Shown piece by piece: positions 26,082 through 33,810 of a stretch of 64,000 nt of DNA. A program made the translations under genes and the position numbers. Source of the stretch: Cryobacterium arcticum (GTDB taxonomy: Bacteria > Actinomycetota > Actinomycetes > Actinomycetales > Microbacteriaceae). The stretch lies in NCBI RefSeq assembly GCF_003185895.1, contig NZ_QHLY01000009.1:79916-143915 (forward strand), given 5' to 3'. Below the pieces are notes generated by a model. The model was not told where the DNA came from. It did not search any database and saw only the letters and a program-made list of their open reading frames with translations. Position 1 is the stretch's first letter. Every line of letters begins with the position of its first letter.

Positions 26082-26948
26082 TTATTCGTCGCTGATGAGG
26101 GCCTCGGCCACCACCTCGCGCATGGACGCGGTGGCACCGGCGGTGCTGCGCTCGGCCAGGGCGGTGTGCAGGGTGTGCAGCACCAGGAGGTGGCTGAGCC
26201 GGCTGAGGTACGGGTCCACGTCGTGCGCCCGGGTGACCGGGCCGGTGACGAGGCTGATGTCGGCGAGCTGGGTGAGCGGCGTGTGGGTGAAGCTGGTGAT
26301 CGCAATCACGGTGGCTCCGCCCTCGCTCGCGGCCCGGCAGGCGCGCAGAGTGTGCGTGTTGGCGCCGGAGTAGCTCACCGTGAGGCAGGTGTCGCCCGGC
26401 TGGAGCGACCGGGCGGCGAACTGCTGGCCGAGCACGTCGCCGGGCGCTTCGACCGGCCGGCCGAGGGTGGCGAACCGCATCGCGGCATCCTGCAGCGGTG
26501 GCCCGGAGAACCCGCTGCCGACGAGCACCAGCCGGCGGGCGCCGGCCAGGGCGGCCACGGCCGCGTCGACGGCGGCCAGGTCCACGCTGGCCCGGCCCAA
26601 GCTGATCGCGTCGGCCGCGTCGGAGAACACCCGGGTGAGCGGATGCGTGTCGCCGGCGCTGATGATGTCGCTGGGTACGGCCCGAGCGATTTCGAGCCGC
26701 AGGTGCTGGAAGCCGCGGAAGCCGAGGTTCTGGCAGGCGCGCACCACTGTGGCGGTGGACGTCTCGGCCGCGGCGGCCAGCTCCGCCGTGGACCACTCGG
26801 TGACGGAGCCCGGGCGGGTGAGAATGACCTGGCCGACCCGGCGTTCGCTCGGGCCGAGCTGGGGCAGCGCGGCGCGCACCCGCATGAGCACGTTGTTGTC
26901 GGGCAGCACAGCGCTGCCCGGACTCTCAACGGCATTGATGTCGGCCAT
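26082..26948 (-). CDS. MurR/RpiR-family transcriptional regulator
   Basis: Regulator of 288 residues with an N-terminal RpiR helix-turn-helix (SERRVGQVILTRPGSVTEWS, then AELAAAAETSTATVVRACQNLGF) and a C-terminal SIS phosphosugar-binding domain (RRLVLVGSGFSGPPLQDAAM, LTVSYSGANTHTLRACRAA). SIS domains sense phosphorylated sugars, which fits control of a phosphoester uptake operon. ATG at 26948 is selected for the GGAG site 5 nt upstream; two upstream in-frame ATGs exist. Same strand as, and 135 nt before, the phosphatase gene. Confidence 0.9.
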   Translation of the reverse strand: MADINAVESPGSAVLPDNNVLMRVRAALPQLGPSERRVGQVILTRPGSVTEWSTAELAAAAETSTATVVRACQNLGFRGFQHLRLEIARAVPSDIISAGDTHPLTRVFSDAADAISLGRASVDLAAVDAAVAALAGARRLVLVGSGFSGPPLQDAAMRFATLGRPVEAPGDVLGQQFAARSLQPGDTCLTVSYSGANTHTLRACRAASEGGATVIAITSFTHTPLTQLADISLVTGPVTRAHDVDPYLSRLSHLLVLHTLHTALAERSTAGATASMREVVAEALISDE

Positions 26949-27053
26949 GCGTGCTCCAGTGATCGGTGTGAGCCGAATCATAGTGAAGCCGGGCAAACGA
27001 TGCGGCATGGATCACCATCTCACCCGACCGGTGCCGACTCTTAGGCTGGGGTC

Positions 27054-27830
27054 ATGACTGAGACCACCACGCCGAGCACTGCACCGCACCGCCGCTGGCC
27101 GCTCCTGGTGCTGGGCGGGGTGGTGCTGCTGGCGATCGGCGTCGCGGTCGTCGCGGCAACGCTCGGTGGCCGGGGCCCGACCGCTTCCCAGCCCGCCCCG
27201 TCGGATCCTTCAGCACCGGCCACAGTCTCGTCAACAGCGCCGACCTCGGCCGATCCGCTCCCGGTGGCGGTCTTCCTCGGCGACTCGTATACCCAGGGGT
27301 TCCCGCCGGTGCCGGCGGAGCAGCGCTGGTCGACCCTCGTTGCCGCTGACGCCGGCTGGACCGAGGTGAATCAAGGACTGGGCGGAACGGGTTTCGTCAC
27401 CACCTCAGTCATGAGTGCGTGCGGCCTCGAATACTGCCCCACTTACGTGGAGCGCGTGCCCGGCGTGATCGCCGCGGCCCCCGACGTGGTGCTCATCGCC
27501 GGCGGCCAGAACGACCGGGCGGCGCTCGCGGCCGATCCCGACCGGGTGCGGGCGGCCGTCGACGCGACCTACGACCAGATCCGGCAGGGCCTGCCGAACG
27601 CGCGCATCATCGCCGTCGGACCGTCCACCGCGGAGCCGGCCACCGATCTCATCGTGGAGCTGGATGCCTGGGTGCAGGCTGCGGCGGCCCGCGTCGGCGC
27701 GGACTACGTCAGCCTGATCGACCCGGTGGTGATCGAGGAGGACATGATCGGACCCGACCGGGTGCACGTGAACGAGGCGGGCTACCGGGCGATCGCGGAC
27801 CGCGTGCTCACCGTGGCACTGGCTGACTGA
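27054..27830 (+). CDS. Membrane-anchored SGNH/GDSL hydrolase
   Basis: Extracytoplasmic esterase-like protein of 258 residues. One N-terminal membrane helix (WPLLVLGGVVLLAIGVAVVAA), a Pro/Ser/Thr-rich linker, then an SGNH domain: FLGDSYTQG (Ser), GLGGTGF (Gly), AGGQND (Asn), DRVHVNEAG (Asp/His). The CGLEYCP motif is shared with the paralogue at 12937-13659; unlike that paralogue, block III Asn is intact here. Leaderless-type promoter TAGGCT plus 6 nt before ATG. Substrate unknown. Confidence 0.87.
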   Translation: MTETTTPSTAPHRRWPLLVLGGVVLLAIGVAVVAATLGGRGPTASQPAPSDPSAPATVSSTAPTSADPLPVAVFLGDSYTQGFPPVPAEQRWSTLVAADAGWTEVNQGLGGTGFVTTSVMSACGLEYCPTYVERVPGVIAAAPDVVLIAGGQNDRAALAADPDRVRAAVDATYDQIRQGLPNARIIAVGPSTAEPATDLIVELDAWVQAAAARVGADYVSLIDPVVIEEDMIGPDRVHVNEAGYRAIADRVLTVALAD

Positions 27831-27845
27831 GCGATTCCGGAGGCG

Positions 27846-28058
27846 TTACCGCGGCAGCCGACGGTCCTTGACCAGCAGCACCACGAAGACGTAGACGCCC
27901 ACCAGCTGCCACAGCGACCGGCAGAGCAGGTCGGCGGGGGAGTTGCGGAAGGAGAAGTCCGGCGGATCGAGGCGGGTCGGGCGCGGCGGTGACACCGGGC
28001 TGGGCACAACCGTGCGGGGCGGGCTGATGCGCTGGTGGAGAAGCTGATTCTCGCTCAC
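27846..28058 (-). CDS. Small membrane protein, unknown
   Basis: A 70-residue protein with a Pro-rich hydrophilic N-terminal half and one membrane helix near the C-terminus (SLWQLVGVYVFVVLLV) followed by a basic tail. GTG start at 28058 is preceded by TACGCT 7 nt upstream, resembling the leaderless promoters of this window. Convergent with the SGNH gene. Family not recognised. Confidence 0.55.
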   Translation of the reverse strand: MSENQLLHQRISPPRTVVPSPVSPPRPTRLDPPDFSFRNSPADLLCRSLWQLVGVYVFVVLLVKDRRLPR

Positions 28059-28127
28059 GGGAGCCAGCGTAGGCGGATGGGGTGACCATCCGGCGAACGC
28101 CCGGTGACGGTCGTCTGACCGGGCTGC

Positions 28128-28310
28128 CTACTCGGTGGTGCGCGGTTCCGGCTTGCCCGGGCGCACCGCTGCGGTGTCGGCCACGTCGATGCGCTTCACG
28201 CCGTCGGCCTCCTCTTCGATGGTGATCCGCGGGGCGGCATCGCCCTCGTCGGCCTTCGGAGCGGTGGTGAGCTGGTCGTGGCGCTTTTCGTCGAACGTCT
28301 TTTCAGTCAT
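28128..28310 (-). CDS. Small acidic protein, unknown
   Basis: A 60-residue, hydrophilic, highly charged protein (MTEKTFDEKRHDQLTTAPKA at the N-terminus, acidic middle) without membrane segment. TATTGT lies 7 nt before the ATG on the minus strand, consistent with a leaderless transcript divergent from the Gfo/Idh gene. A much longer same-frame reading through the oxidoreductase gene is an antisense artefact. Function unknown. Confidence 0.55.
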   Translation of the reverse strand: MTEKTFDEKRHDQLTTAPKADEGDAAPRITIEEEADGVKRIDVADTAAVRPGKPEPRTTE

Positions 28311-28370
28311 GACCGGCACAATAACACGCCGTTCTGGTGACCGGCCGGAAGATTTCGCTAGGCTCGCACC

Positions 28371-29357
28371 ATGACTGATGCACTCCGCTGGGGAATCCTG
28401 GCCACGGGCGGAATCGCCCACGCTTTCACCGGCGACCTGGTGAAGAACGGCTTCACCGTGCAGGCCGTCGGCAGCCGTAGCCAGGCGTCGGCGGATGCGT
28501 TCGCCGCCGAATTCGGCATCCCCACGGCGCACCCGAGCTACGAAGACCTCGTGGCCGACCCCGAGGTCGACATCATCTACGTGTCCACCCCGCACCCCTT
28601 TCACGCCGCCAACGCCGCGCTGGCGCTGAACGCCGGCAAGCACGTGCTGGTGGAGAAGCCGATCACCGTGAACGCCGCCGAAGCGCGCACCCTGGTGGCG
28701 CTCGCCGAGAGCAAGAACCTGCTGCTGCTCGAGGCCATGTGGACCCGGTTCCTGCCGCACATGGCGCGCATCCGCGATCTCATCGCCGAGGGCGCGCTGG
28801 GCGAGGTGCACAGCCTGATCGCCGATCACACCCAGGATCTGCCCGACGACCCGAACCACCGCATCAACGCGCTGGCCCTCGGCGGCGGCGCCCTGCTCGA
28901 CCTCGGCATCTACCCGGTGTCGTTCGCGTCGGCCCTGTTCGGCCGGCCCGAGACGATCCTGGCTTCGGCCACGTTCAAGGACACGGGGGCGGATGCCCAG
29001 GTCGCCACGATCTTCCGCTACCCGGGCGGCCAGATCGCGTCGCTGCTCAGCGCGAGTGACACCAAGGGACCCAACACGGCCAACATCCTCGGCACCGATG
29101 GCCGGATCGACATCGACGAGGTCTGGTACTCGCCCACCTCGTTCCGGGTCTACGACAGCGCCAACGAGGTTGTCGAGTCCTACGAGACGCCCGCCTTCGT
29201 CGGCCGCGGCATGCACTTCCAGGCCCTCGAAGCCCAACGCCTCGTGGCCGCCGGCCTGATCACCAGCGACCTGCTCACCGTGACCGAGTCGGTGCAGATC
29301 ATGGAGACCCTCGACGCCATCCGCGCCCAGATCGGACTGGTCTACCCCGAGGATTAG
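28371..29357 (+). CDS. Gfo/Idh/MocA-family NAD(P)-dependent oxidoreductase
   Basis: Sugar or polyol dehydrogenase type enzyme of 328 residues. N-terminal Rossmann fold with GILATGGIAHAFTGDLV, the family motif VLVEKPITVN (EKP, catalytic Lys), and the C-terminal alpha/beta domain with DLGIYPVSFASALFG. Resembles the trans-dihydrodiol/glucose-fructose oxidoreductase branch. TAGGCT plus 6 nt before ATG indicates a leaderless start. Substrate cannot be told from sequence; it is monocistronic. Confidence 0.9.
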   Translation: MTDALRWGILATGGIAHAFTGDLVKNGFTVQAVGSRSQASADAFAAEFGIPTAHPSYEDLVADPEVDIIYVSTPHPFHAANAALALNAGKHVLVEKPITVNAAEARTLVALAESKNLLLLEAMWTRFLPHMARIRDLIAEGALGEVHSLIADHTQDLPDDPNHRINALALGGGALLDLGIYPVSFASALFGRPETILASATFKDTGADAQVATIFRYPGGQIASLLSASDTKGPNTANILGTDGRIDIDEVWYSPTSFRVYDSANEVVESYETPAFVGRGMHFQALEAQRLVAAGLITSDLLTVTESVQIMETLDAIRAQIGLVYPED

Positions 29358-29380
29358 GCCGGCCCCGGGCAGAGGCATCC

Positions 29381-29484
29381 CGCGGCACGTGTTTCGCGTC
29401 GCGGCACGTGTAAAGCGCCGCGGCCCGCGGTAGAACACGTGCGGCCGGGACGAACGCGTGCCGCGACGGTCAACCCGTGCCCCG
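29381..29484. repeat. 19-nt-period head-to-head repeat array 1 (3 + 3)
   Basis: Core CGCGGCACGTGT occurs at 29381 and 29400 and in degenerate form at 29419 (CGCGGCCCGCGG); inverted cores begin at 29435 (ACACGTGCGGCC), 29454 (ACGCGTGCCGCG) and 29473 (ACCCGTGCCCCG). All successive starts within each orientation are exactly 19 nt apart. The array occupies the gap after the Gfo/Idh gene and can fold as one long interrupted hairpin. Confidence 0.8.
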
Positions 29485-29504
29485 GTGACCCGCTTCCACG
29501 GCTT

Positions 29505-29622
29505 TCGTGGCGCACGATGTTTGTCGTGGCGCAGGATCCTTCTCGTGGCGCACGATAACGACCACATTTCGCTGCGCCACGAGCAATTTCCTGCGCCACG
29601 AGCAGTTTCCTGCGCCACGAGT
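29505..29622. repeat. 19-nt-period head-to-head repeat array 2 (3 + 3)
   Basis: TCGTGGCGCA starts at 29505, 29524 and 29543; its inverse within CTGCGCCACGAG starts at 29572, 29591 and 29610. Each step is exactly 19 nt; a 10-nt core is kept and about 9 nt vary. Same layout as array 1 but with a different, related core (CGYGGCRC in both). Confidence 0.88.
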
Positions 29623-29781
29623 GTTGACCGCGCGGCGTGAGGCGACGACAGCACAAGCGGCCTGCTTTCAGCTGGGGCGTTTGCCGTCCTGGCGCCCTTC
29701 GTCGTCAACTGAAGACCTATCACCCCAGCGGATGCGCGCTCCCCACGCCGCCACTCTGACCGGGCTCCCACCCTCGCTCGC
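29623..29781. other. Non-coding stretch between repeat arrays and dacB-like gene
   Basis: About 160 bases in which I see no gene or clear structure. The promoter of the next gene is at its end: TAAAAT (29782-29787), 6 nt, then GTG. Confidence 0.5.
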
Positions 29782-29793
29782 TAAAATGCGTTG

Positions 29794-31335
29794 GTGGATA
29801 CACCAGAACGGCCCGTACCCGACCCGGTCGACCCTGCCGAGGCGGGCACCCCGGGCAATCCGGGCACGCCGACCAACCCGGGCACGCCGGCGCTGGGATC
29901 GGCCGCATCCGCTGCATCCGTGCCGCCCGACCGCCCCGCCGCCGCGCGCCGGCTGCGCCTGATCATTGCCGCGGCCGTGGCGTTCGTGCTGCTCGGCAGT
30001 GGTGCCGTCTGGGCCGGGGCGGCCACCGGCGGACTCGATCCGAAGCCGGTCGCCGCCGTGCCCAGCGAGACCGAAACCCCGATGCCGACGCCGACCCCGA
30101 CGACGCCCGAGCTACGGCCGGCGCCGGCCGTCGCCACGGTCGCGAGCCCTCTGCGCACCTGCTCGGTTGCTGACCTGGCCGCGGATTCACGGCTGGGCGA
30201 CTTCCAGGCCCAGGTCGTGAACGCCGACACCGGCGAAATCCTCTTCGACCGGGGCGGCACCACGGCGTCCCGGGCCGCCAGCGTCATGAAGGTGCTCACC
30301 TCGGCGGCGGCGCTGAGCGTGCTCGGCCCCGACTACCGCGCCACCACAACCGTCGTCGCCGGCTCCGAACCCGGCCAGGTGGTTCTCGTCGGCGGCGGAG
30401 ATCTCACCCTGTCGAGCACGCCCACCGGCGACGACTCCTTCTATGGCGGGGCCGCGCACCTCGACGCGCTCGCCGAGCAGGCCCGCACCGCCATGGGCAA
30501 CACCGCCATCACCTCGGTCGTGCTGGACTCCTCGTACTTCGGTGATCCGGGCTGGGAGCCCAGCTGGGACCGCAAGGAGCAGACCGACGGCTACATGCCC
30601 CTGATCACCGCCCTGCAGGTGGACGGCGACCGCGACAACCCGTACAACAGCACCTCCGCGCGCAGCGACGACCCGGTTGCCCGGGCCGGCGCGGCCTTCG
30701 CCGACGAACTCGGCGGCGACGTGAGCGTGACCGTGGGCACCGCGCCCGAGGGCGCCGAACAGTTGGCTTCGGTCGAGTCCCAGCCGGTCTCGATCCTGAT
30801 CCAACAGTCCCTCATCGTCTCCGACAACGCCCTCGCCGAGATGCTCGCCCGGCTCGTGGCCGTCAAGAGCGGCACCGGCAACACCTTCGAGGCCATCCAG
30901 CCCGCCGTGCTCGCCGGTCTGGAGACGTACGGTATCGACACCACCGGCATCCTCATCACCGACGGCTCCGGGCTTTCCGACAACAACGCCATCCCGCCGG
31001 CATACCTCACCCAGTTGTTCCGCCAGATCGACGCCAGGGAGGGCAACCTCGGCGTGATCTTCGACGGTCTGCCGGTCGCCGGCGGCGATTCCGGTTCGCT
31101 CTCGTACAGTGACCGGTTCACCGGCGACAATGCGGATGCCGATGGCGCCGTGTTCGCCAAAACCGGCTGGATCGACACCGGCTACACCCTCGCCGGCATC
31201 ATCAACGCGCAGGACGGCAGCACCCTCACCTTCGCCGTTTACGCGCTCGGTGATGTGGGCGATAATGCGAAGCAAGCGATCGACACCATCACCACGGGGT
31301 TCTTCCGCTGCGGGAACAACCTCGCGAACTACTGA
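29794..31335 (+). CDS. dacB: D-alanyl-D-alanine carboxypeptidase, S13/PBP4 type
   Basis: Penicillin-binding protein that trims or cleaves peptidoglycan peptides outside the membrane. About 513 residues: cytoplasmic Pro/Gly-rich N-terminus, one membrane helix (RLRLIIAAAVAFVLLGSGAV), linker, then the S13 domain with SxxK in AASVMKVLTSAAAL (Ser nucleophile), SDN in LIVSDNALAEML, and KTG in FAKTGWIDTGYTLAG. The GTG at 29794 is chosen because TAAAAT lies exactly 6 nt upstream; TTG 29791 in frame is not needed. The cytoplasmic tail with GNPGTPTNPGTP repeats is unusual for the family. Confidence 0.9.
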   Translation: MDTPERPVPDPVDPAEAGTPGNPGTPTNPGTPALGSAASAASVPPDRPAAARRLRLIIAAAVAFVLLGSGAVWAGAATGGLDPKPVAAVPSETETPMPTPTPTTPELRPAPAVATVASPLRTCSVADLAADSRLGDFQAQVVNADTGEILFDRGGTTASRAASVMKVLTSAAALSVLGPDYRATTTVVAGSEPGQVVLVGGGDLTLSSTPTGDDSFYGGAAHLDALAEQARTAMGNTAITSVVLDSSYFGDPGWEPSWDRKEQTDGYMPLITALQVDGDRDNPYNSTSARSDDPVARAGAAFADELGGDVSVTVGTAPEGAEQLASVESQPVSILIQQSLIVSDNALAEMLARLVAVKSGTGNTFEAIQPAVLAGLETYGIDTTGILITDGSGLSDNNAIPPAYLTQLFRQIDAREGNLGVIFDGLPVAGGDSGSLSYSDRFTGDNADADGAVFAKTGWIDTGYTLAGIINAQDGSTLTFAVYALGDVGDNAKQAIDTITTGFFRCGNNLANY

Positions 31336-31358
31336 CCTCGACCCGACAGGAGCTTGCC

Positions 31359-31955
31359 GTGACCCGCGCACTGGTCATCATCGACGTTCAGAATGACTTC
31401 ACCGAGGGCGGTGCACTGGCGGTCACCGGCGGTGCGGCGGTGGCCGCGGCGATCAGCGCGTTGCTCGCGGCGCATCCGCACAGCTACGACCACATTTTTG
31501 CCTCCCGCGACTGGCACGACGCCGAGGGCGGCAACAACGGCCACTTCGCCGTGAACGACGCACCCGACTTCGTCGACACCTGGCCGGTGCACTGCGTGGC
31601 CGAGACCACAGGCGCCGAATACCATCCGGCGCTGTTGCTGCCGGAATCGGCGGTGCACATCCGCAAGGGCCAGGGCCAGCCCGGCTACTCCATCTTCGAC
31701 GGCATCGACGACGCCGGCGAGAAGTTCGGCGAGCTGCTCATCGCGGCTGGGGTGACGGATGTCGACCTGGTCGGCCTCGCCACCGACTACTGCGTGCGCG
31801 CCTCGGGGCTCGACGCGCTCGAGCACGGCCAGCATGTGCGGGTGTTCACCGACCTCGTGGCCGGGGTCGCCGCAGACTCGAGCGACCAGGCGCTGGCCGA
31901 ACTGGCGCACGCCGGCGCGGTGCTCGCCAGCTCCGAACGGATCGAATCCGCCTGA
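31359..31955 (+). CDS. pncA: Nicotinamidase / isochorismatase-family amidase
   Basis: Converts nicotinamide to nicotinate for NAD salvage. The 198-residue protein has the catalytic triad Asp9 (VIIDVQNDF), Lys103 (HIRKGQG) and Cys145 (ATDYCVRAS), plus the metal-binding SRDWH region. GTG start with AGGAG upstream. It follows the D,D-carboxypeptidase by 23 nt and may share its transcript. Confidence 0.93.
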   Translation: MTRALVIIDVQNDFTEGGALAVTGGAAVAAAISALLAAHPHSYDHIFASRDWHDAEGGNNGHFAVNDAPDFVDTWPVHCVAETTGAEYHPALLLPESAVHIRKGQGQPGYSIFDGIDDAGEKFGELLIAAGVTDVDLVGLATDYCVRASGLDALEHGQHVRVFTDLVAGVAADSSDQALAELAHAGAVLASSERIESA

Positions 31956-32013
31956 AACATTTCTTGGCGGGGGTGCATCCGAATCGGCCATCCTCCGGGA
32001 AGTAACGGGTAAC

Positions 32014-32041
32014 GGAAACCTTACTGGTTTCCGCTTCCGTT
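32014..32041 (+). promoter_or_regulatory. ECF-sigma-type promoter of DUF4397 gene
   Basis: GGAAACC (32014-32020), 17 nt, CGTT (32038-32041): the classic ECF -35/-10 form. The RNA would start near 32047 and include GGAGG before ATG 32061. The ECF sigma factor encoded 1.7 kb downstream is the obvious candidate to read it. GGTTTCC (32026-32032) is complementary both to the -35 and to the ribosome-site copy of GGAAACC at 32054-32060. Confidence 0.65.
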
Positions 32042-32060
32042 CCACTGACTGGAGGAAACC

Positions 32061-32891
32061 ATGCGCAAGACCCTTGCCGCCGGCGTCGCAGCCGGCGCCC
32101 TTGTCGCCCTCGCAGGGCTGGCCCCGGCGTACGCCGCCGAGGGCGACGCCCAGCTCTCGGTGCTGCATGCCGTGCCCGGGCTCACCGTCGACGTGTACGT
32201 CAACGGCGACCTCACCCTCGACAACTTCGAGCCCGGCGACCTGGCGGGCCCCCTCGACCTGCCGGCGGGAACCTACACCGTGGCGATCACCGCCGCCGAT
32301 GCCGCCGACGCGAGCGCCCCGGCCATCGGTCCGGTGGACCTGCCCCTCGAGGCCGGTATGAACTACACCGCCGTGGCCCACCTCGACGCGGCCGGCACCC
32401 CGACCGCCACCCTGTTCACAAATGACACCGCCACCCTCGCCGCCGGCGAGGGCCGGCTGACGGTGCGGCACGTGGCCGCGGCCCCGGCGGTGGACGTACT
32501 CGCAGGCGGTACTGCCGTGATCACCAACCTGAGCAACCCGAACGAGTCGCTGCTCACCCTGCCGGCCGGCACGGTGTCGGCCTCCGTGGCCGCAACGGGC
32601 ACCACCGACCCGGTGATCGGCCCGGCGGATGTGACCGTGGCCGAAGGCACGAACACGATCGTCTACGCCTGGGGCAGCCTCACCGACTCCAACCTGGCCC
32701 TGGCGATCCAGACCGTGGGCGGCATGCACTCCAACCCGGACGGCATCCCCGCCGGGAACGCCGGCCTGGTCGCCACGAATCAGCCCGGCGACGCATCCGG
32801 CTGGTGGTTCGGGGGTGCCGCGCTGATCCTGGTGCTCGGCATCAGCGTCGCCGCGGTCTACGGCACCCGGCGCGCCGAGGCTCGGCACTGA
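32061..32891 (+). CDS. DUF4397 secreted, C-terminally anchored surface protein
   Basis: Exported protein of 276 residues. Signal peptide (KTLAAGVAAGALVALAGLAPAYAAE), two tandem DUF4397 beta-rich units (AQLSVLHAVPGLTVDVYVNG; later GRLTVRHVAAAPAVDVLAGG), then a C-terminal membrane helix with a basic tail (GGAALILVLGISVAAVYGTRR). Just before the helix is LVATNQPGD, which could be a non-canonical sorting motif for the sortase encoded next. GGAGG ribosome site. Likely under the ECF sigma factor of the same cluster. Confidence 0.87.
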   Translation: MRKTLAAGVAAGALVALAGLAPAYAAEGDAQLSVLHAVPGLTVDVYVNGDLTLDNFEPGDLAGPLDLPAGTYTVAITAADAADASAPAIGPVDLPLEAGMNYTAVAHLDAAGTPTATLFTNDTATLAAGEGRLTVRHVAAAPAVDVLAGGTAVITNLSNPNESLLTLPAGTVSASVAATGTTDPVIGPADVTVAEGTNTIVYAWGSLTDSNLALAIQTVGGMHSNPDGIPAGNAGLVATNQPGDASGWWFGGAALILVLGISVAAVYGTRRAEARH

Positions 32892-32937
32892 GCGCGGGCC
32901 ACGGACTCAGGCTGCGGGTCACGGTGTTCCGGTTCGG

Positions 32938-33675
32938 GTGTTCACCGTGATCCGCTCTGCCCGGGGCGGCACCCGCCGCAACGTCGTCGCCGTCCCGGTC
33001 CTCGCGGTCGGACTGCTGGCGGTTCTGCTCAGCGGATGCGCCGGCCCGGCCGCCGGAACCACCGATACTGATCCTGCCGGTGGTTCCGGGGCCGTGGCCG
33101 GGGCGACCGCCGCCCCGGACCCCTCCGCTGGTGTTGTGACGCCGACCGAGACACCGGACCCTGCACCGCTCGCCACCGGCAACGTTCCCCGCCAGGCGGC
33201 CGCGCTGGACCGGCAGCCGGCGCCGGCCAGCGCCCCGGTGCGGGTGCGGGTCGAGACTCTCGGCATCGACATGCCGATCGAAGCGGTGGGTACGGGGGAC
33301 AACAGCGCCATGGCGCTGCCCGCGAACCCGGCCGTGGCCGCCTGGTACCGCTACGGCTCCGGGCCCGGCAGCGCCGCCGGCGCCACGGTTGTCGCCGCGC
33401 ACGTCGACTCCCTGGTCTATGACATCGGCCCGTTCGCCCAGCTGGCCGACGCTCCGGCGGGCACGGAGATCCTGCTCGATACTGCCGACGGGGCCGTGCA
33501 CCGCTACGCCGTCGCATCCGTCGACGTTGTCGCGAAGCCGGATGTGCCGTGGGGCGCCGTGTTCGACCGCACCGGAGCGGCCCGGCTCACCCTCGTCACC
33601 TGCGGCGGTGAATTCGACTACGAGGCCAAGCGCTACCTGTCGAATGTGATCGTGACGGCGGTGCCGGTGCCATGA
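32938..33675 (+). CDS. Class F sortase
   Basis: Transpeptidase-type enzyme that anchors exported proteins to the cell envelope. The 245-residue protein has an N-terminal lipoprotein-like signal (LAVGLLAVLLSGCAG), a Pro/Ala linker and the sortase domain (about 95-245) with catalytic His in VVAAHVDS, Cys in LTLVTCGGEF, and Arg in AKRYLSNVIV. GTG 32938 is used; GTG 32947 is possible. Sits between its probable substrate (DUF4397 protein) and the ECF sigma/anti-sigma pair. Confidence 0.87.
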   Translation: MFTVIRSARGGTRRNVVAVPVLAVGLLAVLLSGCAGPAAGTTDTDPAGGSGAVAGATAAPDPSAGVVTPTETPDPAPLATGNVPRQAAALDRQPAPASAPVRVRVETLGIDMPIEAVGTGDNSAMALPANPAVAAWYRYGSGPGSAAGATVVAAHVDSLVYDIGPFAQLADAPAGTEILLDTADGAVHRYAVASVDVVAKPDVPWGAVFDRTGAARLTLVTCGGEFDYEAKRYLSNVIVTAVPVP

Positions 33676-33810
33676 CACCACTCGTGGGGCTGCCGATGCG
33701 CGCGGAGCATGGCTATGCTGGCCGCACCCGAACCCCGACCCGCCGAGTGTGCAGGCACTGATATGTATGAGCACAGGCCGGGTCATTCCACACGGAGGCC
33801 GCACAACGAC

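Noticed and set aside
29381..29622. CRISPR array
   Set aside because: Units are 19 nt with inverted halves and only 9-nt variable parts; no spacer-length segments and no cas genes nearby.
29505..29622. Plasmid-type iteron origin
   Set aside because: Spacing is iteron-like, but there is no replication initiator gene nearby and the same design recurs at another chromosomal gap.
28128..29771. Minus-strand open frame of 547 codons across the Gfo/Idh gene and repeat arrays
   Set aside because: Only its last 60 codons look like a gene; the rest is antisense to a solid oxidoreductase gene and reads through repeats.
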